This document shows positions 12,001-17,957 of a DNA stretch of 64,000 bases, one piece after another. The notes below the pieces were generated by a model, which saw only the letters and a list, made by a program, of their open reading frames with translations, was not told where the DNA came from and did no database searches. Origin of the DNA: Erythrobacter ani (GTDB lineage: Bacteria > Pseudomonadota > Alphaproteobacteria > Sphingomonadales > Sphingomonadaceae); NCBI RefSeq assembly GCF_019204025.1, contig NZ_JAGSPB010000002.1, positions 620,001 to 684,000 of the forward strand, written 5' to 3'. Positions within the stretch are counted from its first letter, which is position 1. Each line of letters begins with the position of its first letter. The position numbers were made by a program, and so were the translations under genes.

Positions 12001-12632
12001 CTCATGAACCGATCGAAGCTGTCGAACTGAGTTCGTTCGAAGGACTGGAAATTGCCGACGCCGAAGGGCTCGTCACAGCACCTGCGCAAGACGCTTCGGT
12101 GGATGCAGGTGACTTGTTCACCGATCCGGAGGCTTCAGACGGTGCAGCGCCAAGCGACGATGCGATCCGCAGCGCCGAGGACGGGTCTGACGCAGTGTCC
12201 AACGAACTTGCCAAGTTCGACAATGAAGCGGACCTTCAGCGTGCAGAACCGAATGCCGGATCGAACGATCACTCGGCCTTCAACTTCGCGGAAACGGGCG
12301 ATTCGAGCGGGACTGTTCAGATCGATCAAGCCATGGAAGCGCTCTTGGCCATGGAAGCCAGCGGTGAAGGCACGGCCGATGGCTCCGGCGAAGCGCTTGG
12401 CGACAACGCGGAGGCCGTATTTGCCGACATGGCTGTCGAGGCCGAGTTCGAAAATCTGATCGACACATTAACCGAAGATTCGGATGCCGTGGGTTACCTT
12501 GCAGCCCATACCGGTGCCCTGAACGATGGGTTGCTCGATCAACTGGTTGAAAGCTCAATCAGTTCTGCCAAACCGATGGCGATGCCGGATTCGCATGCGG
12601 ACGAAGCCGCTGCCAATGCCGTACCAGCCTGA
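66..12632 (+). CDS. Giant Lap-like type I-secreted repeat adhesin with VWA and RTX modules
   Basis: A 4188-residue acidic, Ca-binding-type surface adhesin, probably exported by the type I system encoded just downstream. Residues 1 to about 100 resemble the N-terminal module of sphingomonad giant adhesins and end in Pro-Ala-Ala-Gly at 98-101, a LapG-type cleavage motif. The body is a string of Ig/cadherin-like T1SS repeats; I count fifteen D-D/E-x-P junctions between about residue 290 and 3180. A VWA domain starts near 3195 with the MIDAS motif DFSGS (D3204, S3206, S3208). Three RTX nonapeptides lie near 3594-3628. From about 3791 to 3950 there are DxDxDG Ca-binding stretches, followed by an acidic tail that should hold the secretion signal. 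An intact frame of this size argues for selection. The role (adhesion or biofilm) is inferred from family and context. Confidence 0.93.
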   Translation: MKLENDANQDRTEDFVTDSVSEPSEIVLPAQDNIITLPPGASLEDLSVEGRDLVITLADGSRIVIPDGAVFVPQIVVEGVAVPPQTVAQLLTGNEPEPAAGATQSSGGNFAGDEGEIQPAFDIGDLLPFTELEFPEDPEEEILPFGDDQPEVVIETIDNPIGVPNAVATVGEDGLPARGDEPEGTQAETDNESTSGTIVVDALDGISAILINGIELTGPGQVITTPLGELTITGLDLVSGEVTFTYTLSDNTTDAVSDVFQVTAIDTNDDAGEATLTINITDDGPIAADDFNIVPAGTHDPITGDVLVNDVSGADGYAENGPVQGFSNANGTAEPGETLQGEYGTLTLNADGSYTYVRDFNTPGGVEDSFEYTIVDQDGSTSTATLLIEIGDAPGVITSVPRTGAGTVVEEGALAPRGEEPVGSGEIADGIADNNSDPNENTAGVIEFSSPDGLGSVTLNGVEITPGTLPQTVIDDGTGTLVVTDLTYEPVTGLGTITYDYTLADNTDGDDTSVEIDIVVTDLDGDEAEDTLVISIIDDEPEAVDDTEDQVGEDSPITVSVLDNDVVGADDVQNGDVAFVDGTLSGTGTLVNNGDGTFTYTPGPGEEGEVTFDYTITDGDGDTSTATVTLELEPDSVPEIAAEGDNRADEAGLAARGDEPAGSDAASDSEFTSGLILIDTGNDTIGSLEINGVDVTNGGTVTTPKGVLTVTLTGTEYSYTYELTDNTLTDPDSDTFTVTVTDSDGDTADTSIVIAIVDDTPTARDDAGSVAAGEFDPIGGNVLTNDTQGADGAVVTSYSGAGGSGATGETVQGQYGVLTIAADGTFSYTRDSGTPGGVSDTFNYVITDGDGDTANADLVIAIADGETTLDLPVAGEGGTSVDEAGLDGPPAGSAAATESETTEGTFTFSAEDGPATVLIDGTEVSSVGQTFTGSFGTLEIIAINAGSITYSYTLETNTSGDNTSDSFVVRVEDQDDDFSEDTLEIAIVDDVPTAIADMDSVTEDGPLIADGNVLTGSGGTDGNTSDGVTDVEGADGATVTGVAAGTSTTDVTGQVGISVTGTYGSLTIGADGVYSYVLNNQNADVQGLDETESLTETFTYTITDGDGDLSTTTLTIRINGADDPVVINGLDGQGSEETLFESDLPDGTESDPNALVQTGTFEITSQDGLSTLTVGGKTVFDAAGTTVFPVEIDDPVYGELVITGVSTTTDAAGDVVSATVSYTYTLQDNSLLHTNGNDGSFTDSFAVVATDTDSSTATDNLDITIVDDAPIATDNSNTVDEGATIGGNLLSDNDGDGVDEAGADGFGAAGAVIQITSVNDTITQTTVNSDGDLVITTDLGILTVDAQTGAYTYESIADRTNVDVADVFTYTIVDADGDRAEATLTIDVVNAPGEVSDNDINVNEAGLLEGSDPLSGSEIDPDGQISVIGATGTLVFSLDDPNTVPGPGANEVQITGQYGILILNTETGAYRYTLGEAFTDAVDENGPNVVNAAESFSYEVRDTNGALIGDGSIDVNITDDVPTATDQAGINVAEDAATAISGNVLTDGVDDTLGADGATVTAITIDGNETLVPQTPGSVATVNTANGTYTIDQLGNWTFDPNPNLDQSLGPIDASFSYTLTDGDGDFDTADQPIFITDGADPSAGPDISLTVDDQNLPDGSTPGSVTSSDTIVFTEGSDDIVSIAFGGITGLDGDLDWVRVSDTQITGSDSGRLVVTLDLSVIDTTATVTATLNDNYDDHPTIDVDDLANLGSVDVIATDTDGSTADATVDLAISDDLPTITASAPAAGALTVDETVLGTDATAQFAGLFTSDANADGPGSVGGYTLGVNAGSTGLVDTATNQAVVLSVNNGVVEGRTDGTGALVFTVSVNAATGAVTLDQQRAVKHGDTNQDNEPTGLAAANLITLSATITDSDGDTATATANIAGGITFLDDGPALSNVALGSSVTVDETDGLTTSATSTASILNFTADFGEDGPNGTEFSLSVIDAASGLATAVGDYPITLVATSATLITGVFDDGNGDQPAFTVSIDGDGKITLTQIVALEHLIDGDDSNGEHNDPLNLDGKISATVTIKDGDGDTDSATVAIGGALTFLDDGPSVSLSGINDSLSVSDADFGADADTNFADNFIFNAGEDGEAGTSFALETTNGSDSGLIDTLSGNSVFLFLEAGVVVGREGTDATAAASGAEVFTVTVDSTGKVVLDQSRAIDHDLSTGSNGVSVSLASDGLVKLIGTVTDNDGDTASTTLDIGSNLTFTDDVPATGPNNFVRLDDDALGGNPGGLNDNVDAQFTTGTLNHDFGNDGGTIAFSTAGSPNGFRYIASGDDIIVEQEQGANNFVKVLTVTLDPNNGDYTVTQNANIWHFPGDTENNLLFPIAYTVTDGDTDIATGSLVINVDDDTPVATDDGILASADDNASGANIGNVTDITGNDSYGADGVGTPAITIATGSLGGTVTIDGGGNLLYTSATNITAPFADAVESFTYTITDGDGDTTTAIFQVRITDEGPSINADAATFVVDEEGLGGIAGNGDSTGDVAGEATVQTGNLAGIDFGADGPGSITLTAGADTGLTTLAGNPVETVWDATTLTLTGQDSLTGADVFTLVITDVNTGAYTFTLLAPVDHPDGASEDDQSLSVGVVVSDAEGDTANGTISITIDDDSPVAAISAAGLSVSHDETPGLDGDAQDVSGPIAAFAGVTNTGNDPDVPGDVIGYAQDINGLAFTGTNFGADGPGNAEFALDVSSAGVDSGLNTTDGTDIVLYKEGDVVVGRVGNQSGEAAFAVAVNSATGTVSLVQYLSVQHPVGGTSSPDESVSIASGALIASVTATDADGDSSTASTAIGSLISFQDDAPSFTAPIDDEMVANDADAATLVGSLNVDFGADGPGTVQSISADVTGLTVGGQPLVTSQNGNVLTAFVDNDGSGTLNAGDTEVFTITVDPEAGTSGEYEFDLIVPLDGEVTVVDIENDGAFGTGPTESVIVSQDSTGSDLVFVTGWQPVGNGGFFTPAELAAWKAGGIPDVDQLPDVNGSTAGFGIGSNNFDDGQFMRFDLGALDDYDGPGDYNPIGGTNLLNATFITFSMKNFGQGDNIEYVAHFTDGTTQSITKIAVGNNSTETVTINAPPGEFVAFVDVYSVEGTVKLNIAEIGVTETNVDFDLPVSITLADGDGDTVADDFVINVVDDAPDAQDDLTATTVVDQDINAAFVLDFSGSLNSDELNLQLEAVKDAAFQLFENTTGDVTVSLITFSGDQFGVADAIAQGNFTDFASLAAVLDGLNNQLGGDRVQDAFTNFSAGIDLTIDEFGAVIAANPDANNQVFFLSDGNPNRDTGTNNALSDSVAAEWQAFVNDNDVNVTSVGVGGGISTGPLQDVDVDGEGAPVLAANFTDLVDTLIEVVVPEISGNVLSNDAPAANGIEVISITVNNVVYAFDGVDTITLSSGGSVSGTSFTATTAFGGELTFDFSDGSYTYLPPQMSVAEIENFQYFVADNDGDTDSAVLRIDIEAVSENNNLTRNDTVITNDGSPISIDQAWLQANDDPSTTITGIGSFNGAANVALSGGDVIFTDDATAGGSFVYTSNADNAFVTVNREQAGQNQLDGTSEADILVGRSGNDTLVGGDGGDILVGNGGSDQFFLRDGDSLAVVGGSGDAGTVSGFDVIVDFDVANDRLNFDGLTVQAIQTSGIDGNDSTLTINGATIKSHSVVNGIIRFDDSDTFSSALSLSGEGNIAAVVDYLQNNDIGNDNSVVAFTAGSDTYVYYQDNAGPTPSQDSLVLLQGVTITNFNTLVSGTTIDPVVLDLDGDGAEFLGLDAGVTYDFDGDGVAEATSWVGADDAILAFDADGDGQVTDASEFVFGGNGVTDLEAVAERFDTNQDGVLDASDAAFAEFGIWQDADSDGVADEGEFTSLLDAGITSIGLISDGKEGNAFDGDVFINGKSVFTRASGQEGEVADATFVAERQSRTQEHALAAAAASAVLVTTEYSVAHEPIEAVELSSFEGLEIADAEGLVTAPAQDASVDAGDLFTDPEASDGAAPSDDAIRSAEDGSDAVSNELAKFDNEADLQRAEPNAGSNDHSAFNFAETGDSSGTVQIDQAMEALLAMEASGEGTADGSGEALGDNAEAVFADMAVEAEFENLIDTLTEDSDAVGYLAAHTGALNDGLLDQLVESSISSAKPMAMPDSHADEAAANAVPA
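357..368 (+). other. Predicted LapG cleavage site in the adhesin (PAAG)
   Basis: These codons encode Pro98-Ala99-Ala100-Gly101 of the adhesin. LapG proteases of the Pseudomonas Lap system cut between the two alanines of a (T/P/A)-A-A-G motif about 100 residues from the N-terminus, releasing the adhesin from its outer-membrane anchor. The position and motif match here and a LapG homologue lies at the end of the locus. The sequence after it (GATQSSGGNF) looks flexible. A second PAAG occurs deep in the repeats (residues 1786-1789) and is less likely to be accessible. Cleavage is a prediction. Confidence 0.65.
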
Positions 12633-12662
12633 TAAGAATACCAACCCTCGGGGGGACTTTAA

Positions 12663-13385
12663 ATGCGAATGAACAACACCGTGATAGGCGCACTGGCCAT
12701 GATTGGCGCCTCGGTTCCTGCCTCGCTATCTGCGCAGGAATTGAGTGCCGATCTGGCGAGCAATGACACTGATGAATTGCGGGGCGCGGTTCAGATGCGT
12801 TATGACGCCGCATTGGCCGCGACCAACAATGTCGATGTCGTCGCCGCCAACGATCCGCGTTATCTTTGGGCTTCCGAGGCGAAAGCTCAGTGCGCGATTG
12901 CGCTTGGCTTCTTGAAATCCGATACGCGTGACGAACCGAGCATCGCTAAATGCGATTACGCTTACGGCCTGATGACGCAAATTCCGCGCCGTCCTGTCGC
13001 GCCACCGCCGGCTCCACCACCTCCGCCGCCAGCCCCAGAGGTGTGCGCGGATCAGCAACCGGGCATCGTGTTTTTCCCGTTCGATTCTGCCGAACCTGCG
13101 GAAGGCGCAAGCCAGACGATCCAGTTCCTCGCGGGTAATGCCGCGACATGCGGATGGGATTCATTCCGCGTCGTCGGCCATGCCGACCGAGCAGGAAGCA
13201 ATTCCTATAACGAAACTCTTTCGCTACGGCGTGCGGAGGCGATCGCGGATTTGATGGTCGATCTCGGTATCGAACGCAGCGCAATGTCAATTAGCGCCGA
13301 GGGTGAAACCAACCCTCGGGTCCCGACTGCAGATGGTATTCGTAGCCCGGAAAATCGCCGGGTCGAGATCACTGTTTCGCAGTGA
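12663..13385 (+). CDS. OmpA-family outer-membrane/peptidoglycan-associated protein
   Basis: A 240-residue envelope protein. It begins with a signal peptide (about residues 1-24, ending SLSAQ). A central region of about 90 residues is followed by a proline-rich linker (RRPVAPPPAPPPPPPAP). The C-terminal OmpA domain carries the peptidoglycan-binding pattern GHADRAGSNSYNETLSLRR and the end motif ENRRVEI. A GGGGGA ribosome-binding site precedes the ATG, 30 bp after the adhesin stop, and the TolC-like gene starts 10 bp after its own stop. It probably anchors or spaces the secretion machinery or adhesin relative to the cell wall. That role is inferred from position; the domain assignment is firm. 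Confidence 0.88.
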   Translation: MRMNNTVIGALAMIGASVPASLSAQELSADLASNDTDELRGAVQMRYDAALAATNNVDVVAANDPRYLWASEAKAQCAIALGFLKSDTRDEPSIAKCDYAYGLMTQIPRRPVAPPPAPPPPPPAPEVCADQQPGIVFFPFDSAEPAEGASQTIQFLAGNAATCGWDSFRVVGHADRAGSNSYNETLSLRRAEAIADLMVDLGIERSAMSISAEGETNPRVPTADGIRSPENRRVEITVSQ

Positions 13386-13395
13386 GGTGGGGGAA

Positions 13396-14802
13396 ATGAA
13401 AATGAAAAAGCTCTTAGTTCCAGCCGTAATGGCAGCCATGCTCGCCAGCGCCGCACCTGTTGCTTACGCCCAGGAAACGCAGGACGTTATCTCCATGCAG
13501 GCGGCGATCGATGCCGCCATGCGGGCGAACCCTGAGATCCTTCAGGCGCAGTTTAACAAAGAAGCGATCCAATTCGAGCGCAAGCAGGCTCAAGGTCTAT
13601 TCGGTCCGCGCATCGACGTCGAAGCTTCGGCTGGCGTTCGCAGGCTGGAAAACACCACGCGGCGCAATCTCGGGATTGCCGATGATGAGCTCTTCCCACT
13701 CGAAGCAGCGATCACTGGTGAATGGACCGCAATCGATTTCGGTCGGCGTCGCGGTGAACTGCTTCGTCAGGCCGCCCGCGTCGATGGCGCATCGCTGCGC
13801 GTTCTTGAACGTTCGGAATTCATCGCACTCCAGGTGTCGAGGCAATACCTCGATGTCCTTCTGCAGGAGCGCATTCAGGCATCGGCGAGCGATAACCGTC
13901 GCTTTCACGAATTGCTTGTTGGCGACCTTACCCAGGGGGTCGAGCAGGGCTCGATCAGTATCGCGGACCAGCAGCAGGCCGAAGAGCGCTTGCAAGCTGC
14001 GATCGTTCGCGAAGAGGAAGCGAACCGTGACGTCGTCGATGCACAAATCCGACTTCGCGCGCTGACCGGTTTGGACCTCTATTCGGCGACGATGCCGCCT
14101 GAACTTTCGGCACAGGTTCCAACGGCTCTCGATCAGGCGATCGGCCAAGCCAGGATCCGCAATCCGCTGGTGCGTGAAGCGCAGGCGGACGTTGATGCTG
14201 CCAATGCTCTCGTGAAATCGGCTGAGGGCGACCTCTACCCGACGATCGGCGTCGAGGTTCGCGGCCGGATTGGCGACGATATCGACGGCTTCGCCGGCGA
14301 AACGAACGACGTGCAAGGGCGTGTCGTGTTCCGCTGGAATGTCTTCGACAGCGGTATCCGTCATGCCCGCGTGCAGGAAACGGTCCGTCAGTCATCGATC
14401 GCTCGCTATGCGCTTCACCAGCGTCAGCGTGAGGCGGAAGAAGACGTGCGTTCTGCGTGGAACGCTCTGGAAACGCAGGGCCGCGTGCTGACCGCTCTTG
14501 AGCGTCAGTCCACCGTATCGGACGACTTGCTGCTTTCCTATCGCAGCCAGTTCAACATCGGACGGCGTTCGTTGCTGGATGTTCTCGATGCGCAGAACAC
14601 GCGTTTCAACACGCAGGTCCGTCTCGAAACAGCGCGTTTCTCGGAAACCTTTGCGCGTTATCAAATCTTGGCCGCGACGAACAACTTCCTTGATGCGCTT
14701 GGCGTTTCCGCAGGCACGGGTGCCGGAGAGGAAGAGCGCGCGCGGTTCGATTACGGGCCACCTGTCGAGGCGGAGCTGCAGCGGCGCGTATACCCCAAGT
14801 AA
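13396..14802 (+). CDS. TolC/LapE-like outer-membrane channel of a type I secretion system
   Basis: A 468-residue outer-membrane efflux protein of the TolC family. The start at 13396 is preferred to the upstream in-frame ATG at 13303, because it is preceded by GAGGTGGGGG and opens directly into a signal peptide (MKMKKLLVPAVMAAMLASA, cut after AYA). The upstream start would overlap the OmpA gene. Two alternating helical repeats typical of TolC (coiled-coil segments rich in Gln, Glu, Arg and Ala) follow. It should form the trimeric exit duct that pairs with the ABC exporter and HlyD-type adaptor downstream. In Lap systems the N-terminal plug of the adhesin is thought to be held in this channel until LapG cuts it. 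Confidence 0.92.
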   Translation: MKMKKLLVPAVMAAMLASAAPVAYAQETQDVISMQAAIDAAMRANPEILQAQFNKEAIQFERKQAQGLFGPRIDVEASAGVRRLENTTRRNLGIADDELFPLEAAITGEWTAIDFGRRRGELLRQAARVDGASLRVLERSEFIALQVSRQYLDVLLQERIQASASDNRRFHELLVGDLTQGVEQGSISIADQQQAEERLQAAIVREEEANRDVVDAQIRLRALTGLDLYSATMPPELSAQVPTALDQAIGQARIRNPLVREAQADVDAANALVKSAEGDLYPTIGVEVRGRIGDDIDGFAGETNDVQGRVVFRWNVFDSGIRHARVQETVRQSSIARYALHQRQREAEEDVRSAWNALETQGRVLTALERQSTVSDDLLLSYRSQFNIGRRSLLDVLDAQNTRFNTQVRLETARFSETFARYQILAATNNFLDALGVSAGTGAGEEERARFDYGPPVEAELQRRVYPK

Positions 14803-14826
14803 GGGAATATCGCGTAGTGTTGACCC

Positions 14827-16971
14827 ATGACCAAGGTAGATGAACCATCGCTGGGCGTTGAAGTCGACAGCCTATCACTCTGTGTAGCCGAACTGGCCGC
14901 ACGTCACGCCAATGGCTTGTCGCCATCGGCTCTCGCCCAGCTGCCTAAAAAGGCGGATGGGCGTTTGCCGTGGCATCAGGCGGAAACTGCGCTGGAACTT
15001 GCGGGTGTTCACTTCGATGCGAGGCAGCCCGGCAAGCTTCCACAAGCTGAGGCGATCTATCCGGCACTGATTGAACTCGCCGATGAACGTTTCGTCGTCG
15101 TGCTGGAAGCGCGCGGCACCGACATGCTCGTCTGGTCTCCTGAAATCGCTCAGGAAAACTGGGTTCCGTACGATGACGTCGCCAGCGCTTTTGCGGGGCG
15201 ACTGTATTCCGTCTTCAGCAATCCCGACGTCCAGCGTAAAGGCGAAGCACCCTGGCATGCCAAGGCTCGTGGCCACTGGTTCTGGAGCGAATTGCGCAAA
15301 GAGAGACGCTCGTTCTGGCCGGTGATCCTCGCTTCCTTGGTCATCAACTTGCTGGCTGTGGCGCTGCCGCTGTTCACGATGAACGTTTATGATCGCGTTA
15401 TCCCCAACAGGGCGACAGAGACATTGTGGGTGCTTGGCGTCGGCGTGCTTCTGGTGTTCGCGCTTGAATTCGCCTTGCGAAGAGGCAGGACCGCTGTCCT
15501 CGACCAGATTTCGAGGCGGCTCGACTTGAAGCTATCACAGAAGATATTCGGCCGGTTGCTCGCGACGCCGCTGCAGGAACGACAAGGCCATACCGGCGCG
15601 CTCGCAGCACGCGTATCGGAATATGCGATCGTCCGCGATTTCTTCGCATCGACCACCGTTGTCCTCGTGATCGATTTGCTGTTCCTGTTCGTATTCGTGG
15701 GCGTGATCGCGATCATCGGCGGTTGGCTCGCGCTGATCCCTCTCGTCATCATCGCCGCGATGATGATCGCCGGTTTTATTCTCCAGCGTAAAGTTACGGA
15801 GGCCGCGCAGGACGCGCAGGCCGATTACGGATTGCAGCAGACGCTTCTGGTGGAATCGCTGGCAGGCATCGAAACGCTGAAAAGCATGGGCGGCGAAGGC
15901 GGCACGCTGGGGCGTTGGTATCGCCTCGCTGATGCAGGCGCGAATTCGCAGGAGAAACTCCGCAATATCAATTCGGTCGCGGTCGGTCTCGCGCAGACAT
16001 TCCAGCAACTCTCGACCGTCTCGCTCATCATCGGCGGCTATTATCTCTTCGCTGCCGGATCGATTTCGATGGGTGCGATCATCGCTATCGTGATGCTGGC
16101 GTCACGCTCGCTTGCTCCGGCAGGGCAGATCGCCTTCCTCCTGACGCGCGGGCGGCAGGCCACTGAAATGCTGAGCAGCATCGAACGGCTTTTCGAGGCC
16201 AGCGACGAACGCAAGAAAGGTGGTTCGCTCGCTCCATCCGCCATCACGAAGCCGCTGATCCAGTTCAAGGACATGCGGTTTTCCTATCCAGAGAGCGGTC
16301 AGCCTGCGCTGGAAAACATCAATCTCGAGATCAAGCCGGGTGAGCGGATCGCGGTGGTTGGCCGTGTTGCCTCCGGCAAATCGACCTTCGGCCGCGTTCT
16401 GTGCGGGCTGTATGAGCCAAGCGAAGGCGCGATGCTTATCAATGGCCTCGATGCGGCGCAGCACCGTCCCAATCAGCTTCGCGAGACGCTGCGTTTCGTG
16501 GGGCAAGATGCCGACCTGTTTTCCGGATCGATCCGGGACAACATGTCGCTTGGACGGCGCGAGGCTACCGATCAACGTATCCTCGACGCATTGCGCGAAA
16601 CCGGTGCCGACCAATTCCTGGCGCGCGACAGCGGCGGTTTCGACCGTCCGGTAGGCGAGGGCGGCAGGCGGCTTTCCGGCGGTCAGCGCTCTTTCCTTTC
16701 GCTGGCGCGGGCGCTGGTCACGCCGTGCGAGCTGCTTTACCTTGATGAGCCGACCGGCGCGATGGACAGCCAGACCGAAAAACAATTTGTTGAACGTTTA
16801 CGCACGTCTCTGTCCGAAAATCAGACACTGGTCATCGCAACGCATCGCCCGGCATTGTTCGCGCTGTGTGAGCGTATTATTGTTTTCAGCAATGGCCGCG
16901 TGGTTGCGGATGGCCCCATCAAAGAGGTCATCAAATCAGCCGGGGCTAATCTGGATGGTCTGACTCAATGA
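14827..16971 (+). CDS. LapB-like type I secretion ABC transporter (permease-ATPase)
   Basis: A 714-residue inner-membrane exporter that powers adhesin secretion. The N-terminal 130 residues form a C39-like domain of the non-proteolytic kind usual in RTX/Lap exporters. Several transmembrane helices follow (about residues 165-440; segments such as VILASLVINLLAVALPLF are clear). The C-terminal ATPase shows Walker A GRVASGKST (about 512), the signature LSGGQ (about 616), Walker B LLYLDEP (about 637) and the H-loop ATHRP. Its stop overlaps the start of the SleB-like gene by four bases (ATGA), so the two are probably translationally coupled. Confidence 0.95.
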   Translation: MTKVDEPSLGVEVDSLSLCVAELAARHANGLSPSALAQLPKKADGRLPWHQAETALELAGVHFDARQPGKLPQAEAIYPALIELADERFVVVLEARGTDMLVWSPEIAQENWVPYDDVASAFAGRLYSVFSNPDVQRKGEAPWHAKARGHWFWSELRKERRSFWPVILASLVINLLAVALPLFTMNVYDRVIPNRATETLWVLGVGVLLVFALEFALRRGRTAVLDQISRRLDLKLSQKIFGRLLATPLQERQGHTGALAARVSEYAIVRDFFASTTVVLVIDLLFLFVFVGVIAIIGGWLALIPLVIIAAMMIAGFILQRKVTEAAQDAQADYGLQQTLLVESLAGIETLKSMGGEGGTLGRWYRLADAGANSQEKLRNINSVAVGLAQTFQQLSTVSLIIGGYYLFAAGSISMGAIIAIVMLASRSLAPAGQIAFLLTRGRQATEMLSSIERLFEASDERKKGGSLAPSAITKPLIQFKDMRFSYPESGQPALENINLEIKPGERIAVVGRVASGKSTFGRVLCGLYEPSEGAMLINGLDAAQHRPNQLRETLRFVGQDADLFSGSIRDNMSLGRREATDQRILDALRETGADQFLARDSGGFDRPVGEGGRRLSGGQRSFLSLARALVTPCELLYLDEPTGAMDSQTEKQFVERLRTSLSENQTLVIATHRPALFALCERIIVFSNGRVVADGPIKEVIKSAGANLDGLTQ

Positions 16972-17957
16972 ACAAGAATGGCAAGTTGGTGATTAGAACG
17001 ATTTGCCTTGGCGCAGTCGTGACCCTCGCAGCATCGCCGAGCTTGCCGATCGAGCGTGTCTCTCAGCAGTCGATCGAGCAGCAGCTTGGTCCGGCGATCA
17101 GCGATCATCTCGATGAAATGTCGACGGGTGATCATCAGGAAGTCTTGCTTTCGGGTGGTGACGCGCAGTCGCGCAATGCGCGCATCGCTGTGGTCAAAGG
17201 CAAGACGCGCTCGCTTTCTGCATATACCCCGATCGCGTTCGGGTCAGGAGCGTACTCGAACGCGCTCAAATGCCTCACCCAGGCAGTATATTACGAGGCC
17301 GCGAATGAGCCGCGCGATGGCAAGCGTGCGGTCGCCCAGGTGGTGCTGAACCGCATGCGCCATCCGGCCTATCCCAATTCGGTTTGCGGCGTAGTATACG
17401 AAGGCGTGAATGCGCGGGTTTGCCAGTTCAGTTTTACCTGCGACGGGGCTCTAACCCGGGCGCCGCTGCAACGCCAATGGCAGGAATCCGAGCGAGTGGC
17501 GAAAGACGCGCTGGCCGGCAGTCAGATGCGCGCCGTCGGCACAGCAACCCATTACCACGCCGACTACGTAGTGCCGAAATGGGCCTACACGCTCTCCAAG
17601 CTCGATGTGATCGGCCGCCACATCTTCTATCGATTCCCAGGGAGAGCTGGTGAGCCGCGCGCTTTTGCGGCCGACTGGGCGCGATCCGAACGTATACCTC
17701 AGATCAACTGGTCGCGCTTCTCTTCGGATGCCGCGGGCACGAACGAGCCCGCTGTCAAAGAAAATTGGGTTCCGGGTCTAACCGTGGCGCCAGATCCCGC
17801 AGATCGCCATGCCGCTGCCGATATTGGCGGGCGGATCGACACAACCAAGCAATGGCGCCTTTCAATCCCCGATCCAGTATCTGCCGAAGGCAGCTATAGC
17901 GCAACGATCCAGTCGCAAGTCGCTGCGAATATCGACGATGGAGCAGTCCCCCAATGA
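16968..17957 (+). CDS. SleB-type cell-wall hydrolase embedded in the secretion operon
   Basis: A 329-residue protein with an N-terminal hydrophobic signal (residues 6-24) and a SleB/hydrolase_2 domain. The core is ALKCLTQAVYYEAANEP, containing the YYEA motif whose Glu is the likely catalytic acid, followed by AVAQVVLNRMRHPAYP and the VCQFSFTCDG segment. Family members cut the glycan strands of peptidoglycan. It overlaps the ABC exporter gene by ATGA on one side and the adaptor gene by ATGA on the other, so it is locked into this secretion operon. It probably opens the cell wall locally for the secretion channel or the large adhesin. The domain call is strong and the specific role is inferred. 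Confidence 0.88.
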   Translation: MNKNGKLVIRTICLGAVVTLAASPSLPIERVSQQSIEQQLGPAISDHLDEMSTGDHQEVLLSGGDAQSRNARIAVVKGKTRSLSAYTPIAFGSGAYSNALKCLTQAVYYEAANEPRDGKRAVAQVVLNRMRHPAYPNSVCGVVYEGVNARVCQFSFTCDGALTRAPLQRQWQESERVAKDALAGSQMRAVGTATHYHADYVVPKWAYTLSKLDVIGRHIFYRFPGRAGEPRAFAADWARSERIPQINWSRFSSDAAGTNEPAVKENWVPGLTVAPDPADRHAAADIGGRIDTTKQWRLSIPDPVSAEGSYSATIQSQVAANIDDGAVPQ

